Assembly: GCF_040358255.1 (NCBI RefSeq)
Contig: NZ_CP132938.1
Coordinates: 4,836,001 to 4,900,000 of the forward strand
DNA length: 64,000 nucleotides
Source of the DNA: Tunturibacter gelidoferens
GTDB taxonomy: Bacteria; Acidobacteriota; Terriglobia; Terriglobales; Acidobacteriaceae
Direction: 5' to 3'
Below the pieces are notes generated by a model. That model was given only the letters and a program-made list of their open reading frames with translations. It was not told the DNA's origin and made no database searches. Numbering within the stretch: position 1 is the stretch's first letter; the number at the start of each line of letters is the position of its first letter. Both the position numbers and the translations under genes were made by a program. Below are positions 24,763-35,257 of this stretch, one piece after another.

Positions 24763-27700
24763 GAACCTCCTGTGCAGGCCGTTTTCTGCTGCGCTGCTTG
24801 TTGAGTTGCTCCCTGCTTCAAGATGTTGGCAGCGGCACCATCATATTGAGCGTTCGGCTGGAAGCTCTGACCTGCGGCTCCTAATGCTCCTACTATCTGC
24901 TGCGCACGGCCTTCGGCTGTTCCTCCGGTCGTGTTGTTCGCGCCTGGCGCGCTTGGCGCATCACCAGCAGCTCCCGCAGCGGCAGCCCCTTGGAAAGTCT
25001 TGGCCCCAAGGATGTCTGTTACATGCTGATCTTCATGAGTGAAGGCAGTTAATCCAGTCTGGAAATCGCTCTTCCCGGTTGCGTTGGCAATCGTCGAAAT
25101 ATTTGCATTGTCCAACGTCACACTTGCGCCCCCGATGGCTCCGGGAGTGCTTCCGGGAACTGGAACTGTTGTACCGGCAGTTATGCTCATCGTCCCATTC
25201 CCATTGCTGACCGCAGGCAGTGTCCCAAGCCCAAAAGAAACAGGAAGGTTGCTAGACGCTATTGCATTGACTGTTGCCGCGCCTTGTGGCGTGCGGAGCA
25301 GTGTCGAAATGTACTGCTGAACCTGCTGCTGCATCGCAGCACTCACAACAAAGTAGTGTCCATCTGGATCAACACCACTAAGCGGATTGTTTCGCACATA
25401 GCTGTACAGATTCAGCGTCTGAGGATCGTCAAGTTTGCTGTACGGTACGGGCTCCGCCTTGGCCGCCCAGTCCGGCGACATGAACCGTCCCATATCCGAG
25501 GCGTAGTACCTGGCCCCGAAGTAGTCGAGTCCTGATTCTGTGTCTCGTTCTTTGCCGGTAAAGTGGGTTGGATCGTTCCCGATGGAGCTAAGCGCGTCGC
25601 CAAAGGGTAGCGAGGTGTATGAGGCGGGACTAATTGGCACAGCCTGCGACGAGATATCTCCCTGTCCGGCGCTCTCGTATCGTTTGGTATCCAACCAGTC
25701 CGCTCCAGACCAAAAGAACTGATTCGGCTGCCAAGACCCGATCTTTTCTCCATCGATGGAAGCGCTCTGGACCACATAGCCTGTCGTCAGGTTGTTATTG
25801 ATCAGCGTCTGACCGTTTTGGTCGTGCAGGAAAACTTGTGCCCCGTTCGGCCCACTTTCAAACACAAGTTGACCTTCTGAATCGTACCTATATTTTGCAG
25901 TTCCAGCCAGAGCATTGGCGGTAGCGAGACTATCATCGGGATAATACGCGTAAGTTTGGCCCAAGTTGTCCTTGGTGATATTCCCCGCGTTGTCGTAGGC
26001 AAAGCCTCCGCTTGCGTCGGCATGGTTGTTGTTTTTCGAATAGGTGAAGCTGGGCTGCGGAGCGGAGCCTGTTCCCGAAGCAGTCTGAGCCCATCGATTG
26101 CCGAACGAATCATAGGTCCAGCCAAGGATTAGGCCAGCTGCAGAGGTTGCGCCAGTAAGCCGATTGAGGAAGTCGTAGGTGTAGCTCCAGTTTCCATTAA
26201 TGCTGTCGTTCGATGTGTGCACGTTTCCGTTTGGGTAATAGGTCGCCGCAACGCTGTAGCCGATCGAAGACGCTGCCTGAAATTGACTGTTGGACAGCAA
26301 CCTGCCTCGATTGTCATATGTCCTGTTCTCGGTCAAGCCATTTCCTAATAATCGGGTGGCCAGCGTGCCAAATGGGCTATAGGTAGCGTTCGCAAAGATT
26401 TGGTGCGAATAGACGGTTCCCAATGCAGAGGTTGTACTCTTGTTCGAGCTTGCCGCCGTTACGTGCCCTGCGTCGTCGCGGGTCATGGAGATATAGATTC
26501 CTCCTCCATTATTGATAAACGTTACATTGCCCGCAAGGTCATAGAGTTGGGCATTGTTTCCCGTTGATGTATTTACTGCAGATCCAGAAGAGGCGGGTAG
26601 CTGAAAATACCTTGTAAGCTGACGGCCCATCGCATCATAAGCATAGCTGTAGCGCGAATAGATACCCGCATACTGGGACCAAGCCGAACTGAGACGGCCA
26701 ATCGTATTTGTCAGGCTAAACGTTCCCCACGAAACTGTCTTCTCGTCGTAGTTGTAGAAGAAAGATGCGCCAGTTTTGTTCGAGGGCGTCTTCGAAATTA
26801 GCCGGTTCAAGCCGTCATAGCTGTAGATGGTTCCGATAGCGCGTGCGTCCGTTTTAGATCCTAAATTGCCGTTTGCGTCGTAGCTGTAGCTCTCCACTCC
26901 TGCGGGTAGCGGAGTGGTAGCGGACGCTGGGCACGGCGCATAGCTGTTTTCCGGATTGGACGCACATATTAGCCGAGAGAGTGAATCGGATGTAAAGCTG
27001 CGCGTCCGTGGCAATTCTCCGCTCGCGCCTATTTGATTGACATTGGTTAGGTTATTGAGAACATCATAAGTGTAGTCTGTCTCCAGAGTAGGAATTGGGC
27101 TCGTCGCAGATGGTTCCAAGACCTGAGTTAGTCTACCGATAGCGTCCATGGTTCGCTTCCACTGATTGCCAACCTCATCTGTGGCAGTCGTTGCGCTTCC
27201 GGAATAAGACCAGCTTAGAGTGCTTCCATCCGCTTGTGTTTGTAATGTCTTTCTACCTAATGCATCGTAGGTATAGCCGGTGGTGCCGTAAGTTGAATCC
27301 GTTTTGTGCCGATAAGGATTCGATAAAGAAGAGACGTTACTGAGACCATCATACAAGGTGTCTACATAGTCGGTTCCTGACGGGTCCGAGGTAAGTTGAG
27401 ATTGAACAACACGGCGCATGCCATCCATAACGGTAACGCTAGTTTCCGAAGGACCGGAAGTGCTAAGGAGACGTGAGGAGGTCACACTTGGAACGGAATC
27501 GTTGTAAGTAGTGGTGGCCACTCCAAGATCAGGGTAGTTCACCCTCGTTAGGCGATTCAGTGGATCGGCATAGGTGTATGAGGTGGTTTGCCCGTTCGGG
27601 TCCGTCGTACTTGCAAGTTCGCCTGTCACGTAACTGTACGAGAAAGAGCTGCTGTGACCCAAGGGGTCGGTGATCAGTGTCAGATAAGCACTCGAGTTTC

Positions 27701-30062
27701 CTGCCGCGTTTCCCCCAGCCGGGCTGTCTGTATAACCGTAAGTAGTCGTGTGGGTTGTTCCAGTTAGGTCCGTACATGCACTGTTTCCGCAAGGGTCGGT
27801 GACGGTGTTGATTTGTCCGGTGTCAAAATATGTGTATGTGGTGCTTAATACAGAGTTGTTTGTGTTGAGCCATTGAGAAACCGACGTTGCATTCCCTCTC
27901 AACCCAGGCGCGCTCGCCAGACCAGTTTTCGCACCTGAAGCCGCGACAGTTCCCTTGTCATAGAGATAAGTAGTCTGCTTGACCTGATTGCCGGAACCAT
28001 CGGACATGGTCACACTATCGGGCTCATCTAAAATGTGGGTCCCCGAAGAGAAAAAGTTATGATACGCAATCTTGGTCTGCCGCATAAGCGGACCAATCGC
28101 TGCGGTATTCAGACCATTGCTGAGGGTCACATTCCCGAGCCCTGCGCAGGCAGGATCTGCTGGCTTTGCACCTGCACTCTGGAAGTTGTATTCGTAAACA
28201 GCCGCTATATTATCGAATTGATCCGGGCAGCGGAGAGTTGTCATGCCCTGGCCGTTGTTCAGAATCGTTTGCTCCCCAATCATCACGTATGGATCAAGCC
28301 AGCTTTTGTTGACCGTCTTCAGAGGGTGGTTGCTCCCATCCAAGTACGATATGCTGCTTTCCACCGGAAGCCCATCTCCGAAGCTACCGTCGCCATTGTT
28401 GACGTAAGAATAATTCGTTACACCAGAAAGTGCCCACTGACTTCGTACCAGTTCATAGGTCGAAACAGTAGTATTTTTTGCAGTCCAGGTTGGCGTGAAG
28501 CCATTAAGTATTTGCCATGTGGTGGAGTAGGACGAAAAATTCTGGTGCAAGCTCTCAGAAGATCCATCGTAGCTGACATATCGATCGGTGATCGCTGCGC
28601 TATCAAAAATAGCGGAGCAACTCCCAGAAGGTTGCCCGGTCCACGTTTGTAAGGTGGCATTTGAGGATGAGTTGGTGCCCCATACATAACGAACGTATCC
28701 CCCATCTGGATAGGTTATCTTGCTGAGTAGTCCCCAGGTGCCCCCATAAGTGAAGCTATATTTTTGCCCATTGGGCAGGTCTATCTCACTTACGACTTGC
28801 GTCGGCAAGCTCGCAGCTCCAGCCAGGAACCCGCAGCTGGATCCATAGGTAGACTCTATTGTTTGCGGAAGCGTTACGTTGGTAGTGGTCCACTTCACAC
28901 TCACATTGTTTGTCAATCCTGAAATCGTAATCTGATCGCCAGCGGTGTTCCCGAGTCCACTCCAAGAGACAGCGGTTCGACCAGCCGTATCCTTATAGCT
29001 CCCGGATGCAAGGATACTTCCAGAAAGATAAACGCTAGTTCCGTTAAGCGAAATCTGATTGCCGTTCCGGTCGGTGATCGTTTGGGCTAATGCGCCAAAC
29101 GGCGTTATCCCTCCCGCGACAACCGTCGGACTGGTATTGATCCCGGGCCCCGTAGGAAACTGATAAACCGTGCCGGATCGATCTGTCACAGCTAACGGAG
29201 GCTGGACGCCTACGGTCCCCGCCGGAGGCGTTCCTAAGCTTACACTTGTGCCATACGCTCCGGCGCCTCCCGAAGGATAGGTAGTCTGTGGACATGCACC
29301 TGGAGTAGGGTTGTCGACCCAAGGCCAATTGTTCTGTACGCCGAGGGGCAGAAGGCGTCCGTCAAAGTCGAGAAAAGTGTAGTTCTCCGTGCTCCAGCAA
29401 TAGTTGGTACCTGAAGGAGAAGGAGAAACACTAGACACATATGCTTGGGCTTGATAGATCGGAAGCGCATAGGACCAGCCATTCAAATCGAAGGAGGTCG
29501 GCATTTTGTTGACTGTTGGAGTAGTCCATTTGAAATATTGACTAACTTGATTATTAGTGACGTAGAACGGCGCCGAAGAATTGAAGCGAATCGAGAACGG
29601 AAGCGAGAGCTGGCGACCGGGAGCCGGAGTAATTGGGAGATTGAAAGAAACTGAGCCGTCCGCAGGGTTGACAGTCTCGGCGCCGATCCCAATATAGTTG
29701 TGTCCCGCTTCTGGGATTGGCTCTTTTTGTGCCGTGACTGGATCGATCACTTGGCCCCGCGAAGAGGCGACAAGAAGAAAATAGGCCAAGATGCCCATCC
29801 ACGCATGGGAATACCTGATGTATGCCGTAACTGTGGGTAGAGGCTCGTCCGCCACGCAGGAGGCGGGGCAAGGTTTCTGAAACAGGGAACGATTAAGGCG
29901 CTCATGAGCGCTGGGCAAAGGCCAAGGCATAGACCATCTCCAAATTCGGCAAGAACGTTCACAGACGCGACACAGACTTGGAATTGCTTGCTGAGAGAAA
30001 GGGAGTAGCCAGGCTCTGCAAAGGTTACGAGGAAAACTCAAGGCTTGTTGTGGAGGGAACAA
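24750..30062 (-). CDS. RHS-repeat protein with C-terminal metallopeptidase-like tip
   Basis: This 1770-aa frame encodes a secreted RHS/YD-repeat shell. The first ~88 residues look non-native. A start at 29798 (MGILAYFLLVASSRGQ) would give a signal peptide and ~1682 aa. Many YD repeats run through the middle (YDALGRKTLQTQADGS, YDANGNLGSKTDARAIG, YDGLNRLISKTPSNK). The core ends with the canonical FTGKERDTESGLDYFGARYY and NNPLSGVDPDGHY, after which the variable tip begins. The ~190-aa tip contains HEDQH (residues 1676-1680 of the full frame), an HExxH zinc-protease motif, and ends in a Gln/Ala-rich tail with CTGGSC. GC is lower than in the conjugative element. Confidence 0.88.
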   Translation of the reverse strand: MFPPQQALSFPRNLCRAWLLPFSQQAIPSLCRVCERSCRIWRWSMPWPLPSAHERLNRSLFQKPCPASCVADEPLPTVTAYIRYSHAWMGILAYFLLVASSRGQVIDPVTAQKEPIPEAGHNYIGIGAETVNPADGSVSFNLPITPAPGRQLSLPFSIRFNSSAPFYVTNNQVSQYFKWTTPTVNKMPTSFDLNGWSYALPIYQAQAYVSSVSPSPSGTNYCWSTENYTFLDFDGRLLPLGVQNNWPWVDNPTPGACPQTTYPSGGAGAYGTSVSLGTPPAGTVGVQPPLAVTDRSGTVYQFPTGPGINTSPTVVAGGITPFGALAQTITDRNGNQISLNGTSVYLSGSILASGSYKDTAGRTAVSWSGLGNTAGDQITISGLTNNVSVKWTTTNVTLPQTIESTYGSSCGFLAGAASLPTQVVSEIDLPNGQKYSFTYGGTWGLLSKITYPDGGYVRYVWGTNSSSNATLQTWTGQPSGSCSAIFDSAAITDRYVSYDGSSESLHQNFSSYSTTWQILNGFTPTWTAKNTTVSTYELVRSQWALSGVTNYSYVNNGDGSFGDGLPVESSISYLDGSNHPLKTVNKSWLDPYVMIGEQTILNNGQGMTTLRCPDQFDNIAAVYEYNFQSAGAKPADPACAGLGNVTLSNGLNTAAIGPLMRQTKIAYHNFFSSGTHILDEPDSVTMSDGSGNQVKQTTYLYDKGTVAASGAKTGLASAPGLRGNATSVSQWLNTNNSVLSTTYTYFDTGQINTVTDPCGNSACTDLTGTTHTTTYGYTDSPAGGNAAGNSSAYLTLITDPLGHSSSFSYSYVTGELASTTDPNGQTTSYTYADPLNRLTRVNYPDLGVATTTYNDSVPSVTSSRLLSTSGPSETSVTVMDGMRRVVQSQLTSDPSGTDYVDTLYDGLSNVSSLSNPYRHKTDSTYGTTGYTYDALGRKTLQTQADGSTLSWSYSGSATTATDEVGNQWKRTMDAIGRLTQVLEPSATSPIPTLETDYTYDVLNNLTNVNQIGASGELPRTRSFTSDSLSRLICASNPENSYAPCPASATTPLPAGVESYSYDANGNLGSKTDARAIGTIYSYDGLNRLISKTPSNKTGASFFYNYDEKTVSWGTFSLTNTIGRLSSAWSQYAGIYSRYSYAYDAMGRQLTRYFQLPASSGSAVNTSTGNNAQLYDLAGNVTFINNGGGIYISMTRDDAGHVTAASSNKSTTSALGTVYSHQIFANATYSPFGTLATRLLGNGLTENRTYDNRGRLLSNSQFQAASSIGYSVAATYYPNGNVHTSNDSINGNWSYTYDFLNRLTGATSAAGLILGWTYDSFGNRWAQTASGTGSAPQPSFTYSKNNNHADASGGFAYDNAGNITKDNLGQTYAYYPDDSLATANALAGTAKYRYDSEGQLVFESGPNGAQVFLHDQNGQTLINNNLTTGYVVQSASIDGEKIGSWQPNQFFWSGADWLDTKRYESAGQGDISSQAVPISPASYTSLPFGDALSSIGNDPTHFTGKERDTESGLDYFGARYYASDMGRFMSPDWAAKAEPVPYSKLDDPQTLNLYSYVRNNPLSGVDPDGHYFVVSAAMQQQVQQYISTLLRTPQGAATVNAIASSNLPVSFGLGTLPAVSNGNGTMSITAGTTVPVPGSTPGAIGGASVTLDNANISTIANATGKSDFQTGLTAFTHEDQHVTDILGAKTFQGAAAAGAAGDAPSAPGANNTTGGTAEGRAQQIVGALGAAGQSFQPNAQYDGAAANILKQGATQQAAQQKTACTGGSCPQ

Positions 30063-30360
30063 TATTGAATTATCGAAATGCCGTCAACAACTATTTAGAA
30101 TCGTCGCGGATCTCCGGCGCGTGGGGCCGGAACCAACCGCGCACCTTCACTTAAGAAATAAGATGGCTGCGGATTGCTTGTTTGAAAACCTGGACTTGGC
30201 GCACGTGAACCTGGAAAGAATTAGGATCAGCATGGTCCCAATCTCAAAATCGGATCGTTCCTGAGTTGAGGAACCCATTATTTAACAACACCGGCGGCGG
30301 TTACGCCAAGGGTATATAGGGCAGCATCTGGACTGTGGCTTTCAACTTTAAGTGGCGCTG
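30063..30360. other. Intergenic region between RHS gene and IS element
   Basis: No credible ORF, RNA or repeat is seen. It should contain the RHS promoter on the minus strand. Confidence 0.4.
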
Positions 30361-32099
30361 GGTGTCAGAGTTATTTGGGCTCTGGCTCACTTTTGGTGAG
30401 GAGGGTGGGTGCGGTCGCGAATGCGTTGGCAGACGCGGAAGTCAGGCCGAGTGAAGGACGCGCAGCCTGAGCAGGTCGAAGCTGGCGCGGCCATACATCT
30501 GCCGCTTGATCAACTTCAGACGGTGGATCTGCCCTTCCACCATCCCATTGCTCCAGGGCAACTGCAGCGCTGCGGCGACAGCATCCTTGTCCCGCCGGAG
30601 GTGGCGCGCAAAGGGTGCATACGGGGAGCTTTCCGCAGCCTAGAGCCAAGTCGGCCACGCTGCAGCATTCCGTTTGCGGATGATCTCGAACAGACCTCTA
30701 GCAACGTGTGCGAGCGAAGCAATCTCCGGAGAGGCACGGTAGAGCGCTTTCAAATAGCGATTCCCTATCGGGTTTGCTTTCAGCATCAGCCATGCGATGC
30801 GTTGATGCCCGATAAGAATCGATCTCTTCGCAAGCGGATTTGTCTTTGCTTTTTTGAGAGATCCGAAGCGTTGCCGCAACCACGCACGAACCGTTGAGGA
30901 GTGACCTTCGAAGCCTCGTTCTCTGAGTTCTTGCCAAAGCAGCATAATATTCCGGCAGCCTTCTCCGTAACGCTTCTCAAGATGTGGACCATACGCATCA
31001 AGGATGCTAGGGAACACGCGATTCTTTCGCGATGGGAAGATGCCACAGGCAAGCCAGCGCTGTACCGTGCGCAAACCCACACCCAGCTGTCGTGAAGCTT
31101 CGGACCGGTTAGTGCCGGCGTCGAGCAGGCGTATGAGCTCTTGATAGATCGCGAGGCGGTGCTCGCGCTTCTGCAGTGTTCGTCGCGAGGCTAATGTAGG
31201 GGGCTCCAAGTTCTTCCGCAAGAGGCGGAGCCGCAGATTTTGCGAATCATTTGCTTGCACACCTCATTCATCGAGTGGCGATGACGCTCGAGAGACCTCA
31301 CCAGAGTCTCGAGCAGATTGTTCAAGAGATGCCAACGATCAGCGACCTGCAATGCTTTAGGCGCGCCCTTCGCGATGGCATCTGCAAATGAACTTGCCCG
31401 GTCCCGGCTGACCACTTGCACACTCGGATGCTGGCGCAGCCATGCTGCTACCGTCTCCGTACTACGGTTCGGTAGCAGATCGATGACTCGACGCTGGTCC
31501 AGATCACAAAGGATGGTTCCATATCGGTGGCCCTTCTTCCATGCCCACTCATCGATCCCAAGGACTCGCGGTGCAGAGAATGCAGATGGCAGCGATCGCT
31601 TGCGAAGCGCCCGGAGCATTGTCGATCCGCTCACCAGCAAGCCCAGTTTGCGGGCCCGCCGGGCGCCAGCTCGCCCGCCGGACGCCAGCGTTACCGAGCT
31701 GAGAGCTTCACTTGAGCGGCAGCTTCGCCGCGCATAGCGTGCCACCGTTCCTGGCAGCTGTTCTGTGAGGATGCGGCGCGAACATCGCTCTTCCACGCAG
31801 AAGAACTTGCGGGCCAGGAGCAGGATGCTTACAGGAATGCCCTCCCAGGGCAGGTCTGCGATCGTGCGCCAATATCGACTGTGCACTCGGGATGAAAGAC
31901 GCCCGCAGCTTGGGCATTGGGACGAAGAGCGAGTTGCACTGAGCTCTATCTGGACGGCTCCGGCCTTCTGACGAAGGCACATCAGCTTCACCTCCGCACT
32001 GTCTGGGATCAGAGTTCCTCGGTTAATCCCTAAGGTCTACACCCGCCCGCTTAGCCCACTTCACCAAATGTGAGCCAGAACCCAAATAATTCTGAAACC
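30361..32099 (-). mobile_element. Degenerate ISL3-family insertion sequence
   Basis: Imperfect terminal inverted repeats of about 39 bp are visible at 30361-30399 and 32061-32099. Both include TTATTTGGG.TCTGGCTCAC when read inward, and the ends begin GGTGTCAGA and GGTTTCAGA. The 8-bp flanks (TGGCGCTG on the left, AATAGATA on the right) do not match, so no target duplication is visible. The transposase inside is broken, so the copy is likely immobile unless helped in trans. Confidence 0.8.
30442..31991 (-). pseudogene. ISL3-family transposase, frameshift plus amber stop
   Basis: The N-terminal zinc finger (SQCPSCGRLSSRVHSRYWRT) and the DDE domain start (RVLGIDEWAWKKGHRYGTIL, SRDRASSFADAIAKGAPKAL, VADRWHLLNNL) read in one frame to about 31230. 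A frameshift then moves reading into the second part, with the helix-turn-helix GTNRSEASRQLGVGLRTVQR. That frame has an in-frame TAG at 30640-30642 and then continues with the conserved family end PWSNGMVEGQIHRLKLIKRQ and ends at 30442. Two lesions in an otherwise full-length gene indicate decay. Confidence 0.87.
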
Positions 32100-32557
32100 A
32101 ATAGATATAGGAGCTTGAAGAACAACATTCTCAAACAGCTTCGACTTGTAGGCGCTGATGGCTCCCACTAGACACTCACCTTGATATTGGTTCCGTCCTC
32201 TGCCAAGTTTGCGATGGGACACTTCGATGAGAATCCTGTCTTCAGCATGGGTAGGTTCCAGAGAGGAGAGGCCGGATACTCTTCGGGGTTTTGGGTGAGG
32301 TGGGTGACTGCGAGCACACACGAAGCCAGGAGAGGTGTCATGGAGTGTCGCTCGGAGTGAGCGTGGTCATGACCACCCGCCATTACCCATTCCGCTTCGT
32401 TCATACGTCCGCAGCGCGTTCTCTGCGCCCAGGACTCGCCGTTCTCCGTACCGTGCAGGTCGCACCATCCGCCGGCAATCTTGGAAATGGACCTTGTGAA
32501 TCAAGCAAATACGGTCACTCTGGACTTTCACTCAATGCTAACGCTCAGATAAGCGGC
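32100..32557. other. Non-coding or remnant DNA after the IS
   Basis: A 78-codon minus-strand frame (32168-32404, ending CPIANLAEDGTNIKVSV) has no ribosome binding site and no recognisable domain; it may be the remnant of a gene cut by the IS. Nothing else can be supported. Confidence 0.35.
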
Positions 32558-33055
32558 TTAGCGTACATAAATTTCCCTTTCTTGAGGTGCTCCCAATAGC
32601 TCCGGGACAAGGTCCGGGGCGTAGTACGGGTCGGAATCGTGCGCCAGAACGACTATCCCAAAGACGTTTGGATATTTGTCCGGGTTGAAATCCAGCTCCC
32701 CGTAAAAGTCATTTTGAAGTTTGGGGATTCTCTTTTCACGTAAGAGGGTATGCGACTTCTTCAACTGGTTCACGGCCTTCGCAAGACGGTCTCTCACCCA
32801 ATTGTCTCGAGCTGCGGAACCTATTTGAGCTTTTACTTCGATCAGGAACATGACGTCTCCGAAAAGGACGATCCCATCGACCAACTGGTCGCCTTTTTTC
32901 TTGCCTTTGGCATTCCGATAAACGAAGTCTCTGAAAAACGACTTCTCCGCTACCCATTGCGCTACCTGCTCCTCATAGAGACCGGGCTCTCCGCCAGGTT
33001 CAGGGAGTTTGCTCATCGCAAACCGGATTGCGGCGAGTTCTTGCGGAGTTAGCAT
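32558..33055 (-). CDS. Restriction-endonuclease-like (NERD-like) protein
   Basis: This 165-aa protein carries a plausible PD-(D/E)xK core: KKGDQLVDGIVLFGDVMFLI followed by EVKAQIGSAARDNWVRDRLA, giving Asp then ExK. A downstream helical segment and NVFGIVVLAHDSD would complete the fold. Its N-terminal helix is MLTPQELAAIRFAMSKL. Many such stand-alone nuclease-like proteins lie in accessory islands with DUF1016 genes, as here. Specific activity is unknown. Confidence 0.6.
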   Translation of the reverse strand: MLTPQELAAIRFAMSKLPEPGGEPGLYEEQVAQWVAEKSFFRDFVYRNAKGKKKGDQLVDGIVLFGDVMFLIEVKAQIGSAARDNWVRDRLAKAVNQLKKSHTLLREKRIPKLQNDFYGELDFNPDKYPNVFGIVVLAHDSDPYYAPDLVPELLGAPQEREIYVR

Positions 33056-33070
33056 CCGAGTGGTCTCCTG

Positions 33071-33157
33071 CTACTTGTCTTGATCGGCGTAAAAGACCTC
33101 CGCCTGGATAAAAACTTCGTTGACAGTCGCATAGTCATACTGGACCGTGAATCTCCT
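33071..33157 (-). other. Short coding-like remnant
   Basis: A minus-strand frame reads RRFTVQYDYATVNEVFIQAE and ends VFYADQDK before a TAG at 33071-33073. It looks like genuine protein sequence, with AGGAGG just upstream, but the start codon is unclear. It may be a tiny gene or the tail of a lost one. Confidence 0.25.
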
Positions 33158-33186
33158 CCTTGGACCGGGACATTACCAAACTTCTG

Positions 33187-34245
33187 CTAATCCACGGTGG
33201 GCGTATTGACTCGATTAGCGATTTCACTACGTTCCCGATCGAGTTCTGCCCTCAACTCCTCCTCCGAAGGAAGAACGAGCTTGTACCTACTGGCGAATAT
33301 CTGCTCGTTCTCGTTGAGAACTGAGTAGCGCACGACCGAGGCATCCTTATCAGCACAGAGAATGATTCCGACCGTGGGATTGTCGTCCTGCGCTCGTTTG
33401 AGGTCGTCCATCATGCGGACGTACATATCCATCTGCCCTATGTCCTGATGGGTCAGCTCGCCCGATTTGAGATCAAACAGGACGAAGCACTTGAGCAGAT
33501 AGTTGTAAAAGACCAGATCAATGTAGAAGTCTTTGGATTCCGAACTGATTCGGTACTGTCGCGCCACAAAAGCGAACCCTCTCCCAAGTTCCAGCAGGAA
33601 TTCCTGCAGATTGTCCAACAAGGCTCTTTCGAGATCCGCTTCTAATAACCTGCCAACTCCGGGAAGACCTAAAAACTCCAGCATGACCGGATCTCGAACG
33701 AAATCCCGTGGGGTTTGGGAGGGTGCCAAGTTGCCTCTGGCTTCGCTCTCGACTGCAGGTCGGTCCGACGTTGCCAGAAGCCGTTCGTAATAAAGGGTGC
33801 TGATTTGGCGCTCAAGCGAGCGCGTCGTCCAGCCCTGGCCCGCGGCTTCGTTCATATACCATTGCCGAGCGGAATCGCTTTCTACCCTCAGAAGCGTGCG
33901 GTAATGGGTCCAGCTCAATTCAGGACGCAGCGCGTCGCGAATTGGAAAGGCCTGATAAAAGACCCGCATGTGTCTCAAATTGGAGGCGTCGAAGCCCCTC
34001 CCGAACTCTGCGGCAAGCGACGAAGCCAATGTCTGCAGCAGCCGGGCTCCATATTCCGCCCGTGCCGAGCCGCCCTGTTCGAACTCGACGATATGTCGGC
34101 CTATCTCCCAGCAGGTCTGTACCTGGACGGCATCGACAGCCCGTAGTGCCCTCTGACGAGCGTTTTGGATCAGGTCGCGAAGACTGTGAAGAAGCTGGGA
34201 CGCCCCTTCGTCGGCTTCGACCGCTTTGCGCAAATCCTTCGTCAT
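33187..34245 (-). CDS. DUF1016/YhcG-type PDDEXK nuclease
   Basis: This 352-aa protein has the two-part DUF1016 layout. The N-terminal helical domain (VQTCWEIGRHIVEFEQGGSA, ASNLRHMRVFYQAFP, LSWTHYRTLLRV) is followed by a PD-(D/E)xK nuclease domain (DFYIDLVFYNYLLKCFVLFD, then LKSGELTHQDIGQMDMYV). The motif D...D-x-K sits in YIDLVFYN/FDLKSGEL. The start at 34245 follows AGAAGGGACGG. Homologs occur in mobile islands and some defence loci; the exact role is not established here. Confidence 0.85.
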   Translation of the reverse strand: MTKDLRKAVEADEGASQLLHSLRDLIQNARQRALRAVDAVQVQTCWEIGRHIVEFEQGGSARAEYGARLLQTLASSLAAEFGRGFDASNLRHMRVFYQAFPIRDALRPELSWTHYRTLLRVESDSARQWYMNEAAGQGWTTRSLERQISTLYYERLLATSDRPAVESEARGNLAPSQTPRDFVRDPVMLEFLGLPGVGRLLEADLERALLDNLQEFLLELGRGFAFVARQYRISSESKDFYIDLVFYNYLLKCFVLFDLKSGELTHQDIGQMDMYVRMMDDLKRAQDDNPTVGIILCADKDASVVRYSVLNENEQIFASRYKLVLPSEEELRAELDRERSEIANRVNTPTVD

Positions 34246-34321
34246 CGCACCGTCCCTTCTTATCGTACCCGCTCGTAAAATTGAGTTGTGGCCGAACTCC
34301 AATGGGGAGTCGACCTATCAA

Positions 34322-35257
34322 CTACAGTCCCAGGTTATCGTTCACCGCGATCTCAATATCCTGCTCAGAACCAAGATAGCGTTCCGTGGTCTGGATGGAG
34401 GAGTGCCCGAGCAGGAACTTGATCTGCTCCAGATCCCCGCCATTCTTGCGGCAGAGTTTGGCGCAAGTGCGGCGGAGGTCATGAGCGCCGAAGTGCTCGA
34501 TTCCGATTTGCTTCGATGACTGTTCAACTACCGACCAGACCGCCCAGTCGCTCAGCGTGTCGCGATTCACTTTCCCGCTCTTTGAGATGGAGCGCAGTAG
34601 CCTTCCCTTATCGATGCCGGCCGCGGCTTTCCAGGCGTCGATGCCCTGCTTGACCCAGATCGGGATGGCGACGGTGCGGATGCGCCGGCCCTTGCCTTCG
34701 AGGTCGGCCAGCACCCAGCGCCCCTCTCTTTGTTGAATGGTCGCGACCTCGAGCTCGGCCAGCTCGTTGCGGCGTAGGGCGCAGCCGACCAGCAGCGCCA
34801 GGATGACGTAATCGCGTTTGCCTTTTAAAGTCGATCGGTTGGGGACTGCCAAAAGTTCTTTGGCCTGCTCCCGGGTCAGCCAGTTCCCCAGCCGGGTTCC
34901 CTTCTGGCTGATGTTGGGGACGTCGGTCAGGCTGGACGCTTCCTCCTGCCCGATCATGCCGTCGCGCCGGGCCTCCCCGATCATTTTGCGCACGGCGGAG
35001 AGCCGAACGTTTATAGTGGAGGGCGAGAGCGTCTCCATGCCCGCCCGCCATTCCATTAATAAGGACCGGGAGAGAGGCCGGCTGGCACAGAAGGCGAACA
35101 GGTCGTCGAGGGCTTTGGCATAGTTGCGCTTGGAGTGGGGCGACGGGACGGTGTCGAGGACCAGCTTGCGCAGTCTGGCCTGGGCCGGAGTAAGGGCGAT
35201 GGGCTCCCCTGCCCTGCTTTCCGGCGGTACAGCCGCCAAAATGAGCTCGTTGGTCAT
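34322..35257 (-). CDS. Second tyrosine recombinase
   Basis: This 311-aa integrase has a core-binding domain (LDTVPSPHSKRNYAKALDDL) and a complete catalytic set: Arg in ALLVGCALRRNELAELEV, HxLRR in FGAHDLRRTCAKLCRKNG, His in FLLGHSSIQTTERYLG and the Tyr in that box. It differs clearly from the tRNA-linked integrase and resembles XerC/D-like or transposon-type recombinases. It may mark the right boundary of an inserted segment or a separate small element. Confidence 0.9.
   Translation of the reverse strand: MTNELILAAVPPESRAGEPIALTPAQARLRKLVLDTVPSPHSKRNYAKALDDLFAFCASRPLSRSLLMEWRAGMETLSPSTINVRLSAVRKMIGEARRDGMIGQEEASSLTDVPNISQKGTRLGNWLTREQAKELLAVPNRSTLKGKRDYVILALLVGCALRRNELAELEVATIQQREGRWVLADLEGKGRRIRTVAIPIWVKQGIDAWKAAAGIDKGRLLRSISKSGKVNRDTLSDWAVWSVVEQSSKQIGIEHFGAHDLRRTCAKLCRKNGGDLEQIKFLLGHSSIQTTERYLGSEQDIEIAVNDNLGL

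Noticed and set aside
30409..30897. Plus-strand ORF opposite the ISL3 transposase
   Set aside because: It is a shadow of the conserved transposase C-terminus on the other strand.
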